Source of the DNA: Streptomyces sp. RPA4-2
GTDB taxonomy: Bacteria; Actinomycetota; Actinomycetes; Streptomycetales; Streptomycetaceae
Length of the DNA: 64,000 bases
Direction: 5' to 3'
NCBI RefSeq assembly: GCF_012273515.2
Contig: NZ_CP050975.2
Coordinates: 4,526,001-4,590,000, forward strand
Under the pieces are notes generated by a model. That model was not told the DNA's origin, did not search any database, and worked only from the letters and a program-made list of their open reading frames with translations. Below are positions 60,799-64,000 of this stretch, piece after piece; the first letter of the stretch is position 1; the number at the start of each line of letters is the position of its first letter. Both the position numbers and the translations under genes were made by a program.

Positions 60799-63372
60799 GT
60801 GAGCAGCAGGCCATCCCGAGGCGCTGCTCGCCTCGCAGCCATACTGGACGCCCTGCCCGACGCGTTGGTGCTGGTCAACGCCAATGGGACCGTCGTCAAC
60901 GCCAACACCATCGCCCTGGAGGCCTTCGAGGCCCCGGGCACCGCTCTGGTGGGACGGGGCCTGCTCGATCTGCTTCCGCAGTTCGACTCGCGGCTGATCC
61001 CCGGGTCCATGCGCAGGCCCGACACCATCGACGAGCGCGGGCGGACCAAGCCGACCCGGATGGTCGCGCGGCGGACCGACGGGAGCGAGTTCCCGGTCGA
61101 GGTCACCAGCGCGAATCTGGAGGACGGCCAGCAGGCCTACGACAGCCACGGCTACACCGCCGACGAACTGCTCATGCTCGTCGTACGCGACCTGTCGGGC
61201 ACCGTCGACACCGAGGCCGAACTCGCGCGCTCACAACGCCAGACCGAGATGATCCTGCGGGCCGCGGCCGAGGGCGTCGTCGGGACGGACACGGACGGGC
61301 GGGTCGTCCTGGTCAATCCGGCGGCCGCCCAGATACTCGGATACCGGGCCAGCGACCTCGGCGGCCAGGACCTGCACTCCCTCATCCTGCACTCGCGCGC
61401 CGACGGTGAGACCTTCGCGTACGAGGAGTCCCCGCTCGCCGACACCCTGCGCTCCGGACGCAAGCACCGGGTGCGCGGGCAGGTGCTGTGGTCCAAGTCC
61501 GGGGACAGGGTTCCGGTCGACCTCACGACCGCTCCGGTCCGGGACGGGGACCAGCTCGTCGGCGCCGTGATGACCTTCACCGACCGCCGGCCGTACGACA
61601 CCCTCGTCGAGGAGAAGGACACCGAGGCCACCCGGCACGCCGAGGAACTCGCACGGATCGCTGAGGAGCACGCCGAGGAACTCGACGCGCTGCGCGAACG
61701 GCACGCGGCCGAGCTGGCCGAGGTGGGCGAGCGGCACGAGGAGGAACTCGCCGCGGGCGACGACCGGTACGCGGCGCTCGGGGAGCGCGAGAAGGACCGC
61801 TACGAGGCGCTGGCCGCCCGGCACGACCAGCTGCTCGCCGTGCTCGGGCAGTCCCTGCGCGGGCCGCTCGACCAGCTGCGCGGCGAGCTGTCGAAGCTCG
61901 CCGCCGACGACGCCGGTCAACTGTGGCCCGAGGCCAACCAGGTCCTGCACCACCTCGCCGCCGGCTACTCGCGGATCACGACGCTGGTCGACAACGTGCT
62001 CGGCTACCAGCGGCTCGACTCCGGCGCCGAGCAGATCGTCCGTACCAACGTCATGCTCGACGCGGTCGTCGCGGCAGGTGTCGACGGCGCCGTCGAACTG
62101 ATCGGGCCCGGACGCGTGCAGTTCGCCGTGCACGCGCCGCCCATCGAGGCCCAGGTCGACGCCGGGCTGCTGGCGAGGGCCCTCGCGCACCTCGTCGCGG
62201 ACGTCGCGGGCGTCGACGCGACCGGCAACACACCGGTGTCCGCGGGCGGCTACATGGACAACACCGTCGTGGTCGCGGCGGCGCAGCGCGGCGAGGTCGT
62301 ACGGATCGAGGTGCGCGGGCCGTACGCCGGGGGAGACCCGGTGCACGAGCCGATCGTGCGCGGGATCGTGCGCGCGCACGGCGGTGTGCTGCAGACGCAC
62401 GAGGTGCCCGGCATGAGCGGCAGCGCGTTCGTACTGGAAGTGCCCATCGGCACCGGCGCCGGGTCGGTCGCGCCCCCCGTCACGGCGATGCCGCAGATCG
62501 AGGCACCGGCCTCCACCGGCGCCGAGATCGCGCTGCCCGAGCAGGCCTCGCACCAGGGTGGTGGCAGGCGGCGGGCCCGGCGGTCCTCCGTGGACGCCTT
62601 CCTGGAGAGCGAGGTCGCGGCCGCGGAGCCGGTGGCGCCCGAGAGCGGCGCGGTCGCACCCACCGGACGGCGCCGCCGGCGCACGGCCGGTGAGCAGGAC
62701 ACCGGCGAGGCGTCCGTGCCCGCGCAGGGGTCCGGCGCCGAGCTCTCCGGTGACGACGGCTCCGGTGGTACCGGCCGCCGGCGCGGACGGCCGAGTGCCG
62801 TCGAGGACGCGGGTGACGGCGGGACCGAGGCCGTCTCGGAGGGCGCGGTCGTCATGGCGGGCGAGCACGGGGCGGGGACCGCGGCCGTGGGTACGGGGCT
62901 GGGCGGGACGGTGCCTCCGCAGGGAGTGCCCGTGCCGTCCGGGTCGTCCGGATCCGGGTCGTCCGGGCGGCGTGCCCGGCGCGACGGCGAACAGCACGCG
63001 CTGCCGGCCGCGCTCCCCGTGGCCGCCGGCGCCCCGAACACTCCGGGCGCGCAGGTCGCGACGAGCGCATCGGGCGACCAGGGGCTTCGCGAGGCCGGCG
63101 GGTCCGCCGAGGGTTCCGGTACGCAGGCCGGTGGGCGGCGCCGGCGCGCGCTGGCCGCCGCTGCCGAACGCGCCGCGGCCGCGCAGGAGACCGGTGCCCG
63201 TCCCGTGTTCGCGCTGCCCCCCGCGGACGCGGACCGCTCACCCGAGTACATCCAGGCCCAGCAGGCACAGCAGGCCCAACTCGCCCAGCAGCGGCTCCTG
63301 GAGCAGGGCGGTGACGCGGGCGCCGGGTACGACCACGGCGACGTAGGCCGTCACGACGTGATGTCCGCTTAA
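60799..63372 (+). CDS. PAS-domain histidine-kinase-like sensory protein (first part)
   Basis: 857 residues from GTG 60799 (AGGGAGGAAG upstream). PAS 1: LAAILDALPDALVLVNANGTVVNANTIALEAF (about 10-125); PAS 2: QTEMILRAAAEGVVGTDTDGRVVLVNPAAAQILGYRASDL (about 150-270). A coiled coil (RHAEELARIAEEHAEELDALRERHAAELAEVGER) follows, and a HisKA/HATPase-like region (RGPLDQLRGELSKL.. AGYSRITTLVDNVLGY) without the canonical phospho-His motif and with degenerate ATP-binding boxes. The rest is long Ala/Gly/Arg linker. As read the frame stops at 63372, but coding content goes on. Confidence 0.8.
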   Translation: MSSRPSRGAARLAAILDALPDALVLVNANGTVVNANTIALEAFEAPGTALVGRGLLDLLPQFDSRLIPGSMRRPDTIDERGRTKPTRMVARRTDGSEFPVEVTSANLEDGQQAYDSHGYTADELLMLVVRDLSGTVDTEAELARSQRQTEMILRAAAEGVVGTDTDGRVVLVNPAAAQILGYRASDLGGQDLHSLILHSRADGETFAYEESPLADTLRSGRKHRVRGQVLWSKSGDRVPVDLTTAPVRDGDQLVGAVMTFTDRRPYDTLVEEKDTEATRHAEELARIAEEHAEELDALRERHAAELAEVGERHEEELAAGDDRYAALGEREKDRYEALAARHDQLLAVLGQSLRGPLDQLRGELSKLAADDAGQLWPEANQVLHHLAAGYSRITTLVDNVLGYQRLDSGAEQIVRTNVMLDAVVAAGVDGAVELIGPGRVQFAVHAPPIEAQVDAGLLARALAHLVADVAGVDATGNTPVSAGGYMDNTVVVAAAQRGEVVRIEVRGPYAGGDPVHEPIVRGIVRAHGGVLQTHEVPGMSGSAFVLEVPIGTGAGSVAPPVTAMPQIEAPASTGAEIALPEQASHQGGGRRRARRSSVDAFLESEVAAAEPVAPESGAVAPTGRRRRRTAGEQDTGEASVPAQGSGAELSGDDGSGGTGRRRGRPSAVEDAGDGGTEAVSEGAVVMAGEHGAGTAAVGTGLGGTVPPQGVPVPSGSSGSGSSGRRARRDGEQHALPAALPVAAGAPNTPGAQVATSASGDQGLREAGGSAEGSGTQAGGRRRRALAAAAERAAAAQETGARPVFALPPADADRSPEYIQAQQAQQAQLAQQRLLEQGGDAGAGYDHGDVGRHDVMSA

Positions 63373-64000
63373 GCTCGGCCGACGAGCACACTCCGCCCCA
63401 GCCGCATCCCGCTTCCGGACCGTCGGGTAGCGCCACGCACAGCAGGCACCGGCCCAGCCGGGCACGATCCCGCCGGGTGCGATCCCGTCGCCCCAGGTCC
63501 AGTCGGCGCCGGTCCAGCGCGGTGCCCTCCCGCCCGGCCCGATGGGCGCACCCGCGCAAGGCGGCGTCCCGGCGCAGTCGCCCCCCGTGCCGGGGTTCCC
63601 CGCGCAGGCCCGGCCCGCCGCTGCCGCCGCGCCCGCGGCCCTGGCCTGGCTTACCCCGAACACCGAGGACACCTCCGGTGCCGGGACCCCCGCCGCCGTA
63701 CGGCCGGGCGCCCCCGCGGCCCCGGTACCTCCCGCCGTGGCCGCCCCCCGGCCGCAGCCCCGACCGGAGAGCCCCGCACCGGGCACGCCCCTCCCGCCCG
63801 AACTGCCCGCGCAGCCCCCAGGCCCAGCCTCCGCTGCGGCCTCAGCCGCAGGCGCAGGCACGGATCGCCCAGCCGCTGCCCGCCGAGGCCGCCGCGCCCG
63901 TCGACCCCAACTCCACGCAGGGCCGGGCGATCAGCGTGCGCACGCTGGGGCAGGGTGTCCCGTTCGCCCGCCAGGCCGCCGCGAACGGATCGCAGGCGCC
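63373..64000 (+). pseudogene. continuation of the PAS protein in shifted frames, runs off window
   Basis: After the stop, coding sense continues in other frames: about 63363-63440 (DEHTPPQPHPASGPSG), 63431-63830 (QQAPAQPGTIPPGAIPSPQVQSAPVQRG.. AALAWLTPNTEDTSGAG), and 63830-64000 (VDPNSTQGRAISVRTLGQGVPFARQAA). The last block is conserved in Streptomyces homologues as I recall them. Three or so indels are needed to read it as one protein. Sequencing errors are likely at such density; decay is the alternative. Confidence 0.6.

Overview
The window is a Streptomyces chromosome segment. The DNA is very GC-rich with strong third-position GC bias. It holds actinomycete-specific landmarks: adjacent sigF and sigN-type SigB-family sigma factors, upp, tadA with its associated acidic protein, a subtilisin-inhibitor-type protein, WS/DGAT, and an IdeR/DmdR iron box.

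Layout. 1-8 kb: partial HAD-like gene; a PadR regulator divergent from a membrane protein over shared TGACATGTC sites; then a compact lipid-type cluster of WS/DGAT acyltransferase, short-chain reductase, ketosynthase, acyl carrier protein and alpha-oxoamine synthase. 8-14 kb: a frameshifted CopC/CopD gene and an iron-regulated siderophore locus (GNAT acyltransferase, penicillin-acylase-type hydrolase broken by a 10-bp duplication, siderophore-interacting flavoprotein), then a HhH-GPD protein. 14-21 kb: housekeeping genes (HerA-like ATPase, LytR_C protein, upp, tadA) ending at tRNA-Ser(CGA).

21.06-33.49 kb: a 12.4-kb actinomycete integrative and conjugative element (AICE) in the 3' part of tRNA-Ser(CGA), bounded by exact 55-bp direct repeats. 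It carries integrase, excisionase, DUF3631 and Prim-Pol replication proteins, an FtsK/TraB-type translocase, a spread-type membrane protein, DUF2637, DUF6284 and RRQRL genes, a HExxH peptidase, a GntR repressor, a GNAT enzyme and a Ymh/TIGR02391 protein with an RX4H motif. Several cis elements can be read directly: ten CCGCTACA/TGTAGCGG iteron-like octamers between rep and xis, eight CTCCCTG-type octamers at the 3' end of tra (candidate clt/TRS), matching 20-bp repeats just inside both att sites (candidate integrase arm sites), GTACGA-type boxes at the GntR promoter, and an rRNA-leader boxA-like sequence at the head of the long leftward operon.

33.5-54 kb: chromosomal genes, including Dabb protein, sigF, sigN, lipoprotein, MarR-controlled DHA2 efflux pump with three Ig-like repeats, YceI protein with a related Ig-like domain, F420 enzyme, TetR, a two-component system in a tail-to-head operon with two membrane glycosyltransferases, amidohydrolase, DUF2797, Bro-N protein, MarR and DUF1398. 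54-59 kb: an eroded island behind tRNA-Arg(ACG), with a 48-bp tRNA 3' fragment, truncated TetR and NTF2-like genes abutting each other, and an ECF sigma/CU044_5270 pair. 59-64 kb: tRNA-Arg(ACG), tRNA-Ser(GCT), an SSI-type inhibitor and a PAS/histidine-kinase-like protein whose C-terminal part is frameshifted at the window end.

At least three genes (CopCD, penicillin acylase, PAS protein) carry frame disruptions. One is a clean 10-bp tandem duplication. The others could be real or sequencing indels. All calls come from reading the sequence; no database search was run.
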